A DNA stretch of 64,000 bases from Adenophora triphylla var. japonica (GCA_022495995.1 JAFEMH010000163.1:806001-870000), one strand, 5' to 3'; counted from the stretch's first letter, positions 11,718-25,256 are shown. Notes: a model not told the origin generated them from the letters alone. Translations and numbers: made by a program.

Positions 11718-12308
11718 TGTTTTGGTCAAATTCCAACAAGTGTCTCCAAGGATAAGAAAAGTGACTAAAGTGATATGAATCTAGGTACAATGATTATCAA
11801 GTTGAATAGAAATGGACACAAGATGTTTGTTGACTAGGGAAAGCCCTTGAACAACTTGTTAGCCGGCATAAAACCCCGGGAGGTTTTGGTACCTGCCTTG
11901 ACCGGAAGTTTACTAAGTGTTTTTTGGTGATTACAATGCTAAGAGCGTATTCAAAGGGAACTTAGACTAGTGTGAACGTGTGTGCAAAATACAGTGTTTG
12001 ATCCCTTTTATACCTCAAATAACGGCTAATTCACAAAGAGAAAAGATAGACCTAAAATCTCGGAAGTAATGCTGATCTTGTTGAGATATATTCGCCATTC
12101 GTTGTTGAGGGAGGAGATAACGATCTATTGCCGAGGAAACGTCTTTGAATTGGTCTTTACTTCTTTTGACACGTTCCCTGAAAAATAGGATTAACGTAAC
12201 TATGTTCCAACCTGCAGAAGATCAAGTTGTAATCAACTCAAGTTCGTTAGTACCAAGTTGTTTGATGCAAGCTGTAAACATGTTGACTTAAAAACATAGG
12301 GCCCAACA
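11718..12308 (-). repeat. 3' LTR of gypsy element 1
   Basis: 591 bp, from TGTTTTGGTC to GGGCCCAACA on the plus strand, paired with 30844-31434. Confidence 0.93.
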
Positions 12309-12676
12309 ATTGCCCCCAAACTTTTTGAATTTTAAAATGAGGAATATAAAGAGACAAAAAATTTAAAAAGTTTGCCGAAAATGGACTGTGATATACGGCG
12401 GTTTTTAAAACGAAAGGATTTTGATGGGACGGTTCTGGGTAGTTCCAAGGCAAAAGTCATGATTCTTTTTGGAGTCCCAACCGCTTTCAATCTCTTTAAA
12501 TAAATACAGTCCCTCTTCAACTCTCCCTTTCACAAAATCAAAAACGTAGCTTTCATAGAGATTTCTAGAGGAAGAACCAAGGAAGACGGTCGGAGAGAAA
12601 AACCAAGTAGAAATTTTCGGTGAGTTTCTCGCTTCAACTTAATTTCCTCTGTATTTGTTGTTTCGCTTTTGAAAAA

Positions 12677-14469
12677 ATGGGTCGAAAGAAATTCGTCGTT
12701 GTCGAGAGTAACGAGGGTTTGCCTGAGGGTTTCATAACCCAAAATTTGCTGAAAGAACCTGATAGCGAAAAATGTTTGATTCCTAAGGCTAACCTAGAAA
12801 TCATTAAGAAAAATCGTGCCATGCCTTATGAAACCGTCTTCTTCACCCACCCTGATTTAACTTTTGAATGCTATTCCCCTATTTGGGTATGCTTCCCGGA
12901 ATATCCCTTTGTTATAGGCTTAAAATTTCCTTTCCCCGACTTGATCACCAAATTCTTTTCCTGCACCAAACTCAACTATGCCCAACTGATGCCTCAAGGT
13001 TGGAGATACTTGCTAACCCTAGTTAAATTAGGAGAGAGGGCCGATTTGACTGTTGGGTTAGAAGAATTGGCGTACACCATGGATTTAAGGGGTTTTGGTC
13101 CAGGAAGGTTCGGTTTTAGGGTTAAGAGTGGTGAGCCTATTTTGATCTCCAACAATGATCCTGCTGATAGAGGGTGGAAGAATAAGTTTTTTTTTTGCAA
13201 GGAGAGATACCTTGGGTCACGAGGAGGGTGTAATTTCCAAATGGAGGTTTCAAGGTAGTGCAGATAATTTTTCCTATTCTATTAATGTTTCTTAACACTT
13301 TGATAGCTAACCACTAAAATTCCCTTTGTAGAAGTTGCTAAGTTGTCAGACTTATTTCCGGGACAAGAAAGAACGAAAGAAAACGTAAACCAACTTTTCA
13401 AATTGGGTGCATCAAACAGGACCTTTAAGGCATTCCCTGTTGAGTTCTCTGTCGAAGGGGTTGAAGGTGAGGCGGAAGTTGAACCTGAAGAAAATCTACC
13501 CCCAAGCTTACCTGAAATGTCTACAGGTTTGACACCTCAAAATCTCTATATCTTTCGCAAGTCGTTCTAATCTTCCGGTTATCTTAATTTCTTATCTCCT
13601 TATTGCAGCTACACGATCCAAATCCAACGTGAGTGCTGCTGACTTAATGGCTGCAGCTAAGGCAAAGAGGATTGCCAAGAAGGAAAGTAAGCCTCCAACT
13701 CCAATGTCTATGGCCTCTAGTTCTGATTTGGATGCTTCCAAGAAGAAGGAGGAGGCGAAGAAAAGGAAGCTATCGGTAAGTCGGAAGTTACGGATGCGAA
13801 TGATGATTGTGAGATGGTGAAAGCAAGGAAGAAGTTAAAAGATGCGATAAAGCATGTTTCGTTGATAAGGTAAAACGAGGAAACCCGAACCTTGCCCAAG
13901 ATTTGATGAGCCAAGCTAACACTTCTTTTACTCAGGTTATAGCGGATATTATGTGTCCTATCAGCGGGACCCATTTCGATGTTTTGAAGATCGAAAGCGT
14001 GCCTAAGTACAACCGTGAAGCCGAAGGGATACAAGGAACAAGCCAACAAGAATGTCTTTGGGGAGGTCGAGAAGTTGAAGAAAAACATTGAGACCGCTGA
14101 AGAAGGAGTTGGAAGTTGTCGTGGCCGAGAAAGTGAAGGAGAATGAAGCCCGTGAAAAGGAACTTGCGTCGCAAAAGAGGACTTCAAGTTCAACGCTACC
14201 AAAGCGGTGTTTGAAGCTCGTGAATCCAACTTATGGAAGAGTATAAGAATGGGTTGGCTCCGGATTGGGATGTGGAGGAAGAAAAAGATCTTTGGGAAGA
14301 CTTTATTGGTGAGCCAGCCAGATGGGGAGAGGTGAACTCCGCGGCTCTTGAAGCTCTGGTTGATGATACTAGCAAAGCCTTGAGTACCATATTGGTAGCT
14401 CAAATTGAAGAAAATGATCATGGGAAGGGGAACAATACAACACCGGCGGCAGCAGGCCAAGAAGTTTAA
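12677..14469 (+). pseudogene. Antisense ORF of gypsy element 1 (spliced-looking)
   Basis: This frame lies between pol and the 3' LTR and runs opposite to gag-pol, as in the extra antisense ORFs described in Retand and other Tat elements. The first block (12677-13254) starts MGRKKFVVVESNEG and has no known enzymatic motif. Intron-like gaps with GT...AG ends follow at about 13255-13331 and before 13610, and the last block (14233-14469) ends in an acidic tail. The phase across the first gap does not agree, and the middle (13780-14230) is shifted, so this copy is probably broken. The function of such ORFs is unknown. Gypsy element 2 has a matching C-terminal piece in the same place. Confidence 0.6.
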
Positions 14470-15396
14470 AAACAACTTGAAACTTTTTTGAGTATTTCGG
14501 ATGGGTGGACAAAAACAATTTCTTTTTTGGTTTTTATTCGTCATACCTTTGCTGGTATGCACAAAAAATGGGGGGTATGTCCCCAAAACAAGTTTTATTT
14601 TGGTATGTAATGGCTCATAAGAGCCCAAAACAATTTATTTGGGAGTACTAGGTTGGGCTAGTACTCCAAGCTTTCTTAGGTTTTTAGGGATTGGTTGGCT
14701 TACCCAACTCGTCCTCTAGTTGCAAAAATTTTTTGAAAACACTTTTAAGGTTTTTAAAGAAGTATTTTGGAGTTTTTCAACAATACTTGCTTGTTCATTA
14801 GATAACATGTTGATGTTATAAGTCGTAGGTAACATGATAATGTTACAACCAATAGTTCACAACTTGTATAAGTGTGAAATCGTGCGCCCAGGCGAAGGTG
14901 TCAAAACCTTAATTCGTAAGAAAAGATGAATATCTTTTAACCATATGTAAATTGTACCTTTGATAGAGGTATCCGTTTAAAGAGATAGAACAAGTATCGG
15001 TAGTCTGGCGTGTCAACAAGTTCTATCCCTCTCCCGGCTAGAATTTCAACAAGTATCGGCCCCGTGCATCGGCGTGTCAACATGTTGAAATTCTTCTTCC
15101 TAGATCCAAACATGTCAAGCCGCATCGGCGTGTTAACATGCTTAGACCTACTCCAACTTTAGGTCCCAACAAGTATCAGCCGTACTGGCGTGTCAACATG
15201 TTGAGCCTACTTCGTTTGCTCAAGTTGCACCTTGAAAAACAAATTCATGTTAGGGTTGGGCGTTAGGTAGCTAACGCCCCTCCGATGCTTAAATTAGTAA
15301 GGATTCTCAATAAAACTTGATAACTTGAAATATATGAATGAACTTGACAACTGAAAATAAATCGTACCTGAGAAGTCTAGTTGTAAATAACTGGTC
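14470..15396. repeat. Gypsy element 1 3' region with short tandem repeats
   Basis: No gene. From about 14990 to 15215 a unit containing AACAAGTATCGGC and GCGTGTCAACATGTTG recurs about three or four times at roughly 60-75 bp spacing, with substitutions. Tat-type elements are known to carry variable tandem repeats in this untranslated region. Confidence 0.55.
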
Positions 15397-16977
15397 TTAC
15401 ATAAAATAAAGTTTTAAGTGGATAGCGTTCCAACTTCTAGGGATTCTGTCTCCACTTGGGGTTGATAACCAATATGCACCTTTGTCAGCTTCAGCATCGA
15501 TGAGATATGGTCCTTCCCACTTGGGAGCTAACTTACCTGCATTCAATTCTCTTGTATTTTGAAATACTTTTCTCAAAACTAAGTCACCAACCTGGAACCT
15601 CCTGACTCTGACATTTTTATTGTAGGATCTCGCAATTCTTTGTTGATAAGCTGCCATCCTTATCTTGGCTAAATCCCTGATCTCATCAATAGTATCTAAA
15701 TCTTGGGTTAGCAAGAGATTATTTTCATCTTGAGTTAATAAGCCATACCTTGCTGTTGGGATTGTCACCTCGACTGGAATTACAGCTTCTGCTCCATACA
15801 CCAAAGAATATGGAGTTCTAACTGTGGCTCCTTTTGTAGTGGTCCTATCTGCCCAAAGTACAAGTGGTAACTCTTCAGCCCACTTTCCCTTCTTTTGATC
15901 TAGACGCTTCTTCAAGTTGTTGATGATCAACTTGTTGCTTGACTCAGCTTGACCATTGGCTTGGGGGTGGACAGGTGTAGACATGATCAACTTGATGCCC
16001 CAGCGAGTACAAAAATCTCTGGTCTTCTTACTTATGAATTGTGACCCGTTGTCACATATAATCTCTGATGGTACGCCAAACCTGCTAATTATGTTTTTCT
16101 TTAGAAATGAGCTTACCTCCTTATCTCTTACCTGTACATAAGCTTCCGCCTCGATCCATTTTGAGAAATAATCGGTTAATGTCAACATGAACAATCTGCC
16201 TCCGGGAGCTTTAGGCAACTTGCCCACAATGTCCATGCCCCACTGCATGAAAGGCAAATATGAAACAATAGGGTGTAGAGGCTCAGCAGGTTGATGCAAG
16301 ATGTTGCTGTGTCTTTGGCAGGCATCACATTTCTGCACATAGCTCATGGCATCCTGACGCATGGTTGGCCAATAATATCCTGTCTTGAGGGCCTTTGACG
16401 CTAACTCCTTTCCGCCAGAATGATTCCCACATATTCCTTCATGGATTTCTTTAAGTACCAGTTCGACTTGCTCATTATCGACACATCTCAAATAGTGTCC
16501 TGCAAAAGACTTCTTGAATAGCACATTATCTATCAAAACGAAAGTTGAAGTACGAATCTTAAAAGATCTAACATTCTTAATATCTGGTGGAATAGTTCCA
16601 AGTTGAAGGAACTCAATTACAGGTTGGGTCCAAGAAGGTTTAGCATCTTGTGCCCTAGTAGGTTGAATAACCGCTTGAGTTTCTTCAACTTGGTCTATTG
16701 CCGGGTACTTAACATAAATAATGGGAATATTAGTGTGCAACATTGATTTGCAAGTTGAACCCAAGTTGGCCAAGGCGTCTGCTTCTGTGTTCTCCTCTCT
16801 AGGGACCTGTTCCAAAGAGAAAGATAGGAATTTCGAAGCTAAAGCCTTAACATGTTGGAGATACAGAGTCATCTTGGAATGCTTCGCCATATAACTGTCA
16901 TAAAAATGGTTAGCTAGCAATTGAGAGTCAACAAATACATTTATATGTGTAATATTTAAACTTAAAGCTGTAGTTAA
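15397..16977 (-). pseudogene. Gypsy element 1 pol, part B: second RNase H end and integrase
   Basis: The frame begins at the CACTA insertion point with the rest of the plant-type second RNase H (VFVDSQLLANHF, then ENTEADALANLGS). The integrase zinc-binding region (HEGICGNHSGG and KCDACQRH) and catalytic core follow: the first Asp in LTDYFSKWIEAEA, the second in CDNGSQFIS, and Glu in ANGQAESSNK. The end holds the usual C-terminal fold (KLAPKWEGPYLI). The stretch is open throughout, about 520 codons. Its N-terminal half lies on the other side of the CACTA element (26803 upward), and excising that element with one TAA brings the two frames together. Confidence 0.9.
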
Positions 16978-17572
16978 CACTACAAGAAAACTGGTCTTTC
17001 GCGATTCCTTTTGGCGATGGCAAAAAAAGCAGTCACGTTTGAGTATATAAGGAGACGGTCTTTGTGACTGCATTTAGTGCAGTCACAGTAGGCTAACGTG
17101 ATGGCTAAGCAGTCACGGATACCATCACATTATATGTTTTTCCCTCTAGCGCCAACAACGTAGTCCGGGCGGGAAGGCGAAATTCTAATTTTTATCAAAG
17201 GCGATGGCTTTAGCAATCGCGTTTTATAAAAATAATAAATTAAATAATTTTAAAATTGAATTTTTAATTTTTTTTAAAGGCGACTGCTTTTGCAGTCGCG
17301 TTATATAAAAAATAAATTAAAAAATTCAATTACACAATTAAAAAACTTTTTTTTTAAACTTATTCATGAATCCACGACTGATTTTTAGAAAACCCTACGT
17401 TTTCTTTTCTCTCTCACTCTCGTTTCCCTACCTCTTCCCTCTCAGGCAACGGCGATTCCTCTAGCGCTCTCTCTCTCCCCTCCTATGAAACCCTTCTCCA
17501 CGCCGCCGCAGTCGCTCTTCACCACTGCTTCTCCGGTGAACGTCCGTTCATCATCGCCGTCTCTGTTTTTAG

Positions 17573-17595
17573 GTCGAAAGAACAGAACCAATTGT
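17573..17595 (+). pseudogene. DMC1: DMC1 exon piece, left of the copia insertion
   Basis: After a TTTTTAG acceptor, 23 bases encode the start of an acidic N-terminal DMC1 exon. The same exon continues at 25139 on the far side of the copia element. Confidence 0.7.
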
Positions 17596-19015
17596 TGTAG
17601 GTGTTAGTGCCCTAGGCCTATAGAGATAGACCTATTTGTAATGTCATTTTCATTTATATATGAGATTATTACTTTGATTATTATATGTGTTTGCATGTTT
17701 ATTGTAATAATCGTGTCCCTAGTACTTATGAAGCACTAGTATGAAGTCTAATGGATAATCATGTGATGATTATATGCATGGAGATGCACATTAGATTCAT
17801 GGGTACTTGTTAGAGAACAAGGTACTGGACTTGACCCATTATGAGATTTATGTCATGGTCAAATGTCATAATTAAATCTCATATAGTCATATCATTGATA
17901 TCCTTTGACCTGAGATTATCATCGTCTTCCGCTCGATGAATATCACGTTTGATATAGTTTAACGTTGTCTTTAACCGGATGACAATAAGGGCTATCATTG
18001 GCATGGTATGATTCTTGTTGGAAAGAATGATAAGTCAAGATGGAAATTGTCCCTCGTAAAGAGAGATGTTTGCTAGGCCACTCGTAAGTAAGATTGATGT
18101 AGTGCATGGCCATGCCCGAATGAATTAATGTGATTAATGTCATTCGATTAAATCAATTTACTTGGTAACGAGAAAGCATTGAACAATATGAGTTGACGTG
18201 GACCATGACTCATGTTCAATATAACATCGTGTGACAATGGGATTGTGATATGTTCTATATAGGAAATCGAACTTGATATTATATTATTTGGGTAGGCATG
18301 ATGGCTTGCTAGAGTCCGCTCATGTCTTATGAGGATCGATGTGATCGAACTCATTGCCAACATAATATAGTCCTATGGGGTCACACGCATCGAACGAATT
18401 GTCAAAAATGAAGAATATGGAGTTTTGTTCTCGGGGACGACTCATCCCAGTGCCGTAACCAACTATTCCCCTTAAGGGGACGCCTTGGTCAGCTGGGTGC
18501 CGGGGACGACTCGTCCCCGGGCGGGCACGCGGAATTGACTTAAAACTAGGGTTTTCACGAGGGGAAAAGTTTTATAACGTATAAATACTTACCCCTGGTT
18601 GCCCTAGCCGTCATTAGAACGTTTTGGCTTGAGAGAAACATCAAAAGTGAGAGATTTCAATTGAGAATTGAGAATCAAACACCACCAAATCCATTGTTCT
18701 TCATTGATTGAAAGGTGTTTCAATCAATAGGATCTAGCAATCCTCCTAGAAGAGTTTTAGGGTTCGTTCTTCGCGTGGATACACATAGAGGATCTTCGCT
18801 TGTCAAGATCTATAGTTCGTGATTTGCAGTTCGTTCATCAAGGATTAACAAGGTCGTTCAATCTGGAGTCGGGTCAAGTTTATCAAAGGCAAAAGCATTC
18901 AAGGTTGGTATTTCTATTTCATCTTTCTTAATTAATCATCTAGAACGGATTCTAGGGCTTGGGGTTTTTCGAGTTATTGCTTATTCCGCTGCGCATGGAC
19001 CCTCGAAACCCAACA
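17596..19015 (+). repeat. 5' LTR of copia element 2
   Basis: 1420 bp, nearly the same as 23687-25138. It contains a short palindrome (GGGGACGACTCGTCCCC, 18503-18519) and a weaker copy at 18433-18448. TATAAATACTTACC at about 18580 is a likely promoter core. Confidence 0.92.
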
Positions 19016-19979
19016 GTGGTATCAGAGCCCCGTTCATGATGTTTAGTTAGATAATCATGATAATTGTGTAATATGATTATATGAATTTTCATGATGTGCA
19101 TGATCTAGAATGTGAAATTGTATGAGTTTTGCTTGTGAAGTAATTGTATATATTGATATACCATGATTATGAAATTGAAATATATGATTAATATGATTAA
19201 TCTAGATTATGGGATGTCAATTTCATTAATATGATTAATGTGATTAATCTAGGATATTTGTGAAGTGTTACTTAGTATATTGGCTGGACACCAAAACCTT
19301 CCCCACAGGCACTTCGATGGAAGTGTGGGATAATTTTGGAGCACGTGGCCGCGTACTAGTAATTACTGACCAAATATGATTTGTGTTGCATCATTCCATG
19401 TTCATAATTATGCTCATATAGTTTTCATGAATCAACCTTGGCATGTAATTGATAAGCATGAAAAATTGAACCTTCTTTGTAATTTGAGTTTGTTTTATGC
19501 CACCCATGTTTAAACACTTGTGAGTACACGGATATTTTCATGTAGGCTACGCCACAGCGAGGTACATTGATTCTATCTTTGTATGATCAAGATGAGCAAA
19601 TAGTGATTGCTATACGTTTAACATGGTTGAACTCAATTAGGCTATCAAAACAGTTTTGGGCCTAAGGCATAAGATGAGATTGAAACATGTGACATATGAT
19701 GTCTATAATCTAATAATGATCTAAGAGTCATATATAGATATGATTGATAAATGTTATCTACCTTTTAAGTTTAATTTTGAGCAAATCGTACATAGCCGAC
19801 TTGAAATTAAATTAAAGTTGGGTCTTAGCCTATTAAATTATATTATGCATACTTGCATAAGAAGGTTATATAATTTAGTGGGAGTATTTATGAAATACGT
19901 TATTTAATCTCTTAAATGAAATCGGTACTTATATGTGTTCATATGTGTTGCATATTTTGTTGTAGAAATAGCATTAAAC

Positions 19980-22900
19980 TATAATTAATCCTTATTATTG
20001 CGATTCGTCCTTATGAAGGACAAGTTCGAAAAGAACGGTACAAGTTATTCTCGATTTGATCGGATGCTCAAGAAGAGTTCTTAAGCAAAATTGTACGTTC
20101 TTGACGAATCTATTCCCGCCGAACCCACCGCAAACGTTGCAAAGGGCGTGTAAGGAGCAACATAAGAAACATTTAGATGATTCCTATGATGTTGTTTGCC
20201 CTATACTTGCCACCATGTTTAAAGGCTCTTAAGAAGAACCTTGAACACGTGGAAATTGCTTATGTTCTAGCACAACGCACAAAAGGAAATGTTCCAAGTG
20301 CAAGCTAGACAAAAGATATATGTTGTGGTGAAGGCTTTTAATGCATGAGATGCAAAAGGAGCAATCCGCAAGTGTGTTAATGGTTAACACAAGAAAGGGG
20401 TTCAAAAGGGAAGGCAAGAAGGTAAAGCAAAGGTTGCTAAACCTAGGGCAAAAGTTGCCAAATCCGAAGAGGCTAAACCCAAAGTGTCTCAAAAGGATGC
20501 AGTTTGCTACCGCTGCAATGAGATTGTCATTGGAAGCAAAGTTGCAAGGCTAATAAGGAAGGCCTAAAAGGTGAAGAAGGGCAATTTGATTGCTACTACT
20601 TCAAGTATCTATATGGTAGATATTTTCTTTTCGACTTCTTGTTCTTGGGTATATGATACCGGATATAGATCCCACATTTGTTTAAATGTGCAAGAAATAA
20701 AGAATAGAAAGCTACTCAAAGAAGGTGAATTAAACCTATGCGTAGTAATGAAGCAAGAGTTGCTGCATTAGCCGTAGGGACTTATGAAGTCACTTTACCT
20801 TGTGGACTAGTACTTGTTTTGAACAAGTGTGACTACGTTCCGAATTTGAGTAGGAGTATCATTTTGTTTCTTATGAGGATGATGAAGGATATAAATTTTC
20901 TTATTGAGAATAAGAAGCTTTATATTTATTTAATGATATGCATTATTGTAATGCATATATCATTGAATGGTCTTCATATCCTTGATGTTAAGATACAAAA
21001 TAATATTGAAGATATCTATAATATAAGTGTGAAATCTAAACCGAATGATGTGAACAACACGTTCACATGGCATTCTTGCCGGCTTGGTCATATAAATGAG
21101 AAACGTATAATCTAAACTCCATTAACATGGACATTTAGACTCATATGATTATGAATCATTTGAGGTATGTGAATCTCGTTTATTTGGTAAAATGATCAAA
21201 CCACCCTACACTAAGAGTAGTGGGAGGGTAGTGGCTTATTGGCCCTTATACATGAGATGTATATGGACTATTAAGTAGCATTGCTAGGAGGAATTCGGTA
21301 TTTCATCACATTCACCGGTTACTTATCTAGATATGACTATGTCTATCTGATGAAGTCCAAAGGTGAATCGTTTGAGATATTTCGAATATTTCAAGATGAA
21401 GTACAAAAACCAATCTTGGCAAAACTATTAAAGTACTTCGATTAGATCGAGGTAATGAATATTTGAGCCAAGAGGTTGACAATCATCTCAAAACTGTGAA
21501 ATCGTTTCGCAGTTGACTCCACCCGAACACCACATTGTATGGTGTGTCTCGAGAGGAGGAATTGAACCTTGTATGACATGGTTCGTTCGATGATGTGTCA
21601 AGTTGACTTTCCTATTTCCTTTTGAGGATATGCATTAGAAATAATGCGGTTACACTGAATTGTGTCCCTACTAAATCGATTCCTAAGTCCCCACATGAGA
21701 TGTGGCATGGAATAATGTCTTTCATGAAGATTTGGGGTTGCGAATCTTATGTAAAGAGACCTGTCTTTTATAAGTTAGCACCAAATCCGACAGGTTAATT
21801 TCGGATATCGCTTTACAACCGCAATGAGAACAAAGTGTTTGTTGCTCTATATGATTCGTTTCTTGAGAAACAAGCTTCTCAATAAAGGATCTAGTGGGAG
21901 TAAAATTGATCTTGAAGAGTTCAAGAACCCGAAAATAACATGGAACCAAGAGTAGAGATGGAACCAAGTTCACAAGGAGTTGTGAAACCGGTTCAAGTTA
22001 CACATGTCCATCGTAGATTGGATAGGTTACGATCCGAACACGAGAAATATTGATCTCTCATATCGGAAAGTAATAAAGTGGAAGTCATTGAGAATGACGA
22101 TCCTACTTACTATCTAGAGGCGATGTCCACTCCTAATTCGGATAAATGGTTAGGAACCATGGAGTCCGAATTACAATCCATGTCTGATGATCAAGTTTGA
22201 AACTTGATTGAGCTACCTGAAGGTGTAAAAACCATAGGGTGCAAATGGGTTTTCAAGAAGAAAACCGACATGGATGGAAGGTGTATACTTTCATGACTAA
22301 GGATTGTAGCAAAGGGATTTAGGAAAATTCATAGTATTGACTATGTTGAAACCTTTTTGCCCGTTACAATGCCGAAGTCTATTAGAGTTTCAGTTGCCAT
22401 TATCGCATATGTGAATATGAGATATGACAAATGGATGTCAAACAAACGTTTCTTAACGGAAACCTACTTGAGGATGTGTACAGTACACAACCCGAAGGTT
22501 TGTCAATCCAAGAAATTTTAATAAAGTATACATGTTGCAGATATCCATGAGATGGGTTGAAGCAAGCTTCGAGGAATTGGAATCTTCATTTTGATGAATC
22601 GGTCAAAGAGTTTGACTTCATCAAGTACGAAGATGAACTTTGTGTATACATGAAATTCAGTGGGAGCATAGTATTATTTCTATTGTTATATGACAATGAT
22701 ATCTTACTCATTGAAAAACAAAGTTCCGACACTTAAGACTGTCAAGTCTTGGTCAAGGAAAGGTTTCTCAATGAATGATATGGGTGAAGCCGCTTACATC
22801 CTTGGTATCAAGATCTATAGAGATAGATCTAAAAGGATAAATTGGTTTGAGTCAAAATACTCACATTGACAAGGTTCTTAGATGATTCTAAGAAAGGTAA

Positions 22901-23672
22901 CTTGCCAATGGGTCATGGTATTACTCTTAGCGAGACTCAGTGTCCCATGACAACTGATGAGCAAAAAAAAAAAGAATGAATGAAGTTCCATATGCTCCGG
23001 CATTTGGATCTGTCATGTATGCCATGATTTGTACTAGACCTGACGTCTCATATGCTTTGAGCATGATGAGTCGATACCAATCTGATCCTGGTGAGAACCA
23101 TTAGATGGCAGTCAAGACGATCCTTAAAGTACTTAAGAAGAACTAAGGATACGTTCTTGATATTTGAAAGGTTGGAAGTTAATCTTGTTGTAAAGGTTAC
23201 ACGGATGCTAACTTCCAAACTGACAAAGTTAATTAAATCGCAATTAGGATTTGTGTTTATGCTTATTGGAGGTGCAATTTTATTGGAAGAGTTCCAAGCA
23301 GAAAATCGTGGCCGATTCTACTTCTATGGCTTGTTTTTAGCAACATATGATGTAGCTAGAAAAGGCAGTTTGGATCAAAAGTTCATTAGTGTTTTGGAAT
23401 TGTTCCAAGTATCACTAATCCGGTGGAACTTTGTTGTGACAATTGTGGTGTCAATTGTGCAAGCAAAAGAACCAAGGTCACATCAACGATCCAAACACAT
23501 TCTAAGACGTTTCCACCTCATTTGAGAAATCTGTGAAAGGGAAGACGTTAAGATATGCAAGGTACCAACGGATGACAACATTTCGGACCCTCTCACCAAG
23601 CCTTTACCACGAGCTAAACATGATGGTCATGTTAGGTCCATGGGTATAAGATACATGAATGATTGGGCCTAG
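19980..23672 (+). pseudogene. Remnant gag-pol of copia element 2
   Basis: Pieces in order: gag with a damaged zinc knuckle (VCYRCNE, about 20500); protease region (WVYDTGYRSHIC, about 20648); pre-integrase (FTWHSCRLGHINEKRI, about 21063); weak integrase (20-kDa core remnants near 21300-21700); reverse transcriptase (GCKWVFKKKTDMDG near 22240, a MNDMGEAAYILGIKIYRDRS stretch near 22770); RNase H remains near 23090; and the typical C-terminal phrase DPLTKPLPRAKHDGHV near 23590. Stops and frameshifts are frequent throughout, so this copy is dead. Confidence 0.85.
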
Positions 23673-23686
23673 TGCAAGTGGGAGAC

Positions 23687-25138
23687 TGTAGGTGTTAGTG
23701 CCCTAGGCCTATAGAGATAGACCTATTTGTAATGTCATTTTCATTTATATATGAGATTATTACTTTGATTATTATATGTGTTTGCATGTTTATTGTAATA
23801 ATCGTGTCCCTAGTACTTATGAAGCACTAGTATGAAGTCTAATGGATAATCATGTGATGATTATATGCATGGAGATGCACATTAGATTCATGGGTACTTG
23901 TTAGAGAACAAGGTACTGGACTTGACCCATTATGAGATTTATGTCATGGTCAAATTTCATAATTAAATCTCATATAGTCATATCATTGATATCCTTTGAC
24001 CTGAGATTATCATCGTCTTCCGCTCGATGAATATCACGTTTGATATAGTTTAACGTTGTCTTTAACCGGATGACAATAAGGGCTATCATTGGCATGGTAT
24101 GATTCTTGTTGGGAAGAATGATAAGTCAAGATGGAAATTGTCCCTCGTAAAGAGAGATGTTTGCTAGGCCACTCGTAAGTAAGATTGATGTAGTGCATGG
24201 CCATGCCCGAATGAATTAATGTGATTAATGTCATTCGATTAAATCAATTTACTTGGTAACGAGAAAGCATTGAACAATATGAGTTGACGTGGACCATGAC
24301 TCATGTTCAATATAACATCGTGTGACAATGGGATTGTGATATGTTCTATATAGGAAATCGAACTTGATATTATATTATTTGGAAAGGCATGATGGCTTGC
24401 TAGAGTCCGCTCATGTCTTATGAGGATCGATGTGATCGAACTCATTGCCAACATAATATAGTCCTATGGGGTCACACGCATCGAACGAATTGTCAAAAAT
24501 GAAGAATATGGAGTTTTTGTTCTCGTGGGACGACTCGTCCCCGTGCCGTAACCAACTATTCCCCTTAAGGGGGACGCCAGATTCAGAAGCTGGGTGCCAG
24601 GGGATGACTCGTCCCCTGGGGGACGACTCGTCCCCTGGGCACTGGACTGACGCGGAATTGACTTAAAACTAGGGTTTTCACGAGGGGAAAAGTTTTATAA
24701 CGTATAAATACTTACCCCTGGTTGCCCTAGCCGTCATTAGAACGTTTTGGCTTGAGAGAAACATCAAAAGTGAGAGATTTCAATTGAGAATTGAGAATCA
24801 AACACCACCAAATCCATTGTTCTTCATTGATTGAAAGGTGTTTCAATCAATAGGATCTAGCAATCCTCCTAGAAGAGTTCTAGGGTTCGTTCTTCGCGTG
24901 GATACACATAGAGGATCTTCGCTTGTCAAGATCTATAGTTCGTGATTTGTCGTTCGTTCATCAAGGATTAACAAGGTCGTTCAATCTGGAGTCGGGTCAA
25001 GTTTATCAAAGGCAAAAGCATTCAAGGTTGGTATTTCTATTTCATCTTTCTTAATTAATCATCTAGAACGGATTCTAGGGCTTGGGGTTTTTCGAGTTAT
25101 TGCTTATTCCGCTGCGCATGGACCCTCGAAACCCAACA
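23687..25138 (+). repeat. 3' LTR of copia element 2
   Basis: 1452 bp. Differs from the 5' LTR mainly at 24520-24655, where the GGGGACGACTCGTCCCC palindrome is present in three versions rather than two. Confidence 0.92.
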
Positions 25139-25213
25139 ATTGCAGCTGCTGGATCGAGAAGAGATCGATGATGAGGATGACTTGTTTGAAATGATTGATT
25201 AGCGTATGTATAC

Positions 25214-25256
<43 letters not shown>

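Larger units (their letters stand above)
17596..25138 (+). mobile_element. Ty1/copia LTR retrotransposon inside the CACTA element
   Basis: LTRs at 17596-19015 (1420 bp) and 23687-25138 (1452 bp) start TGTAGGTG and end CCCAACA. The primer binding site TGGTATCAGAGCC follows the left LTR (19017) and a purine-rich AGTGGGAGAC precedes the right LTR. Flanks read ATTGT on the left and ATTGC on the right, a target duplication with one mismatch. The internal region is 4.7 kb and heavily mutated. The LTRs differ by a few substitutions and by a length change in a short-hairpin region. Confidence 0.93.

Noticed and set aside
13717..14628. Long minus-strand frame of 303 codons in gypsy element 1
   Set aside because: It lies opposite the antisense ORF, has no recognisable motif and is probably a shadow, although it is in the sense direction of the element.
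17360..17572. CT-rich GC-rich sequence before the DMC1 exon as a separate captured gene
   Set aside because: It could be the 5' leader and first exon region of DMC1 itself; no protein match could be established, so no separate gene was called.
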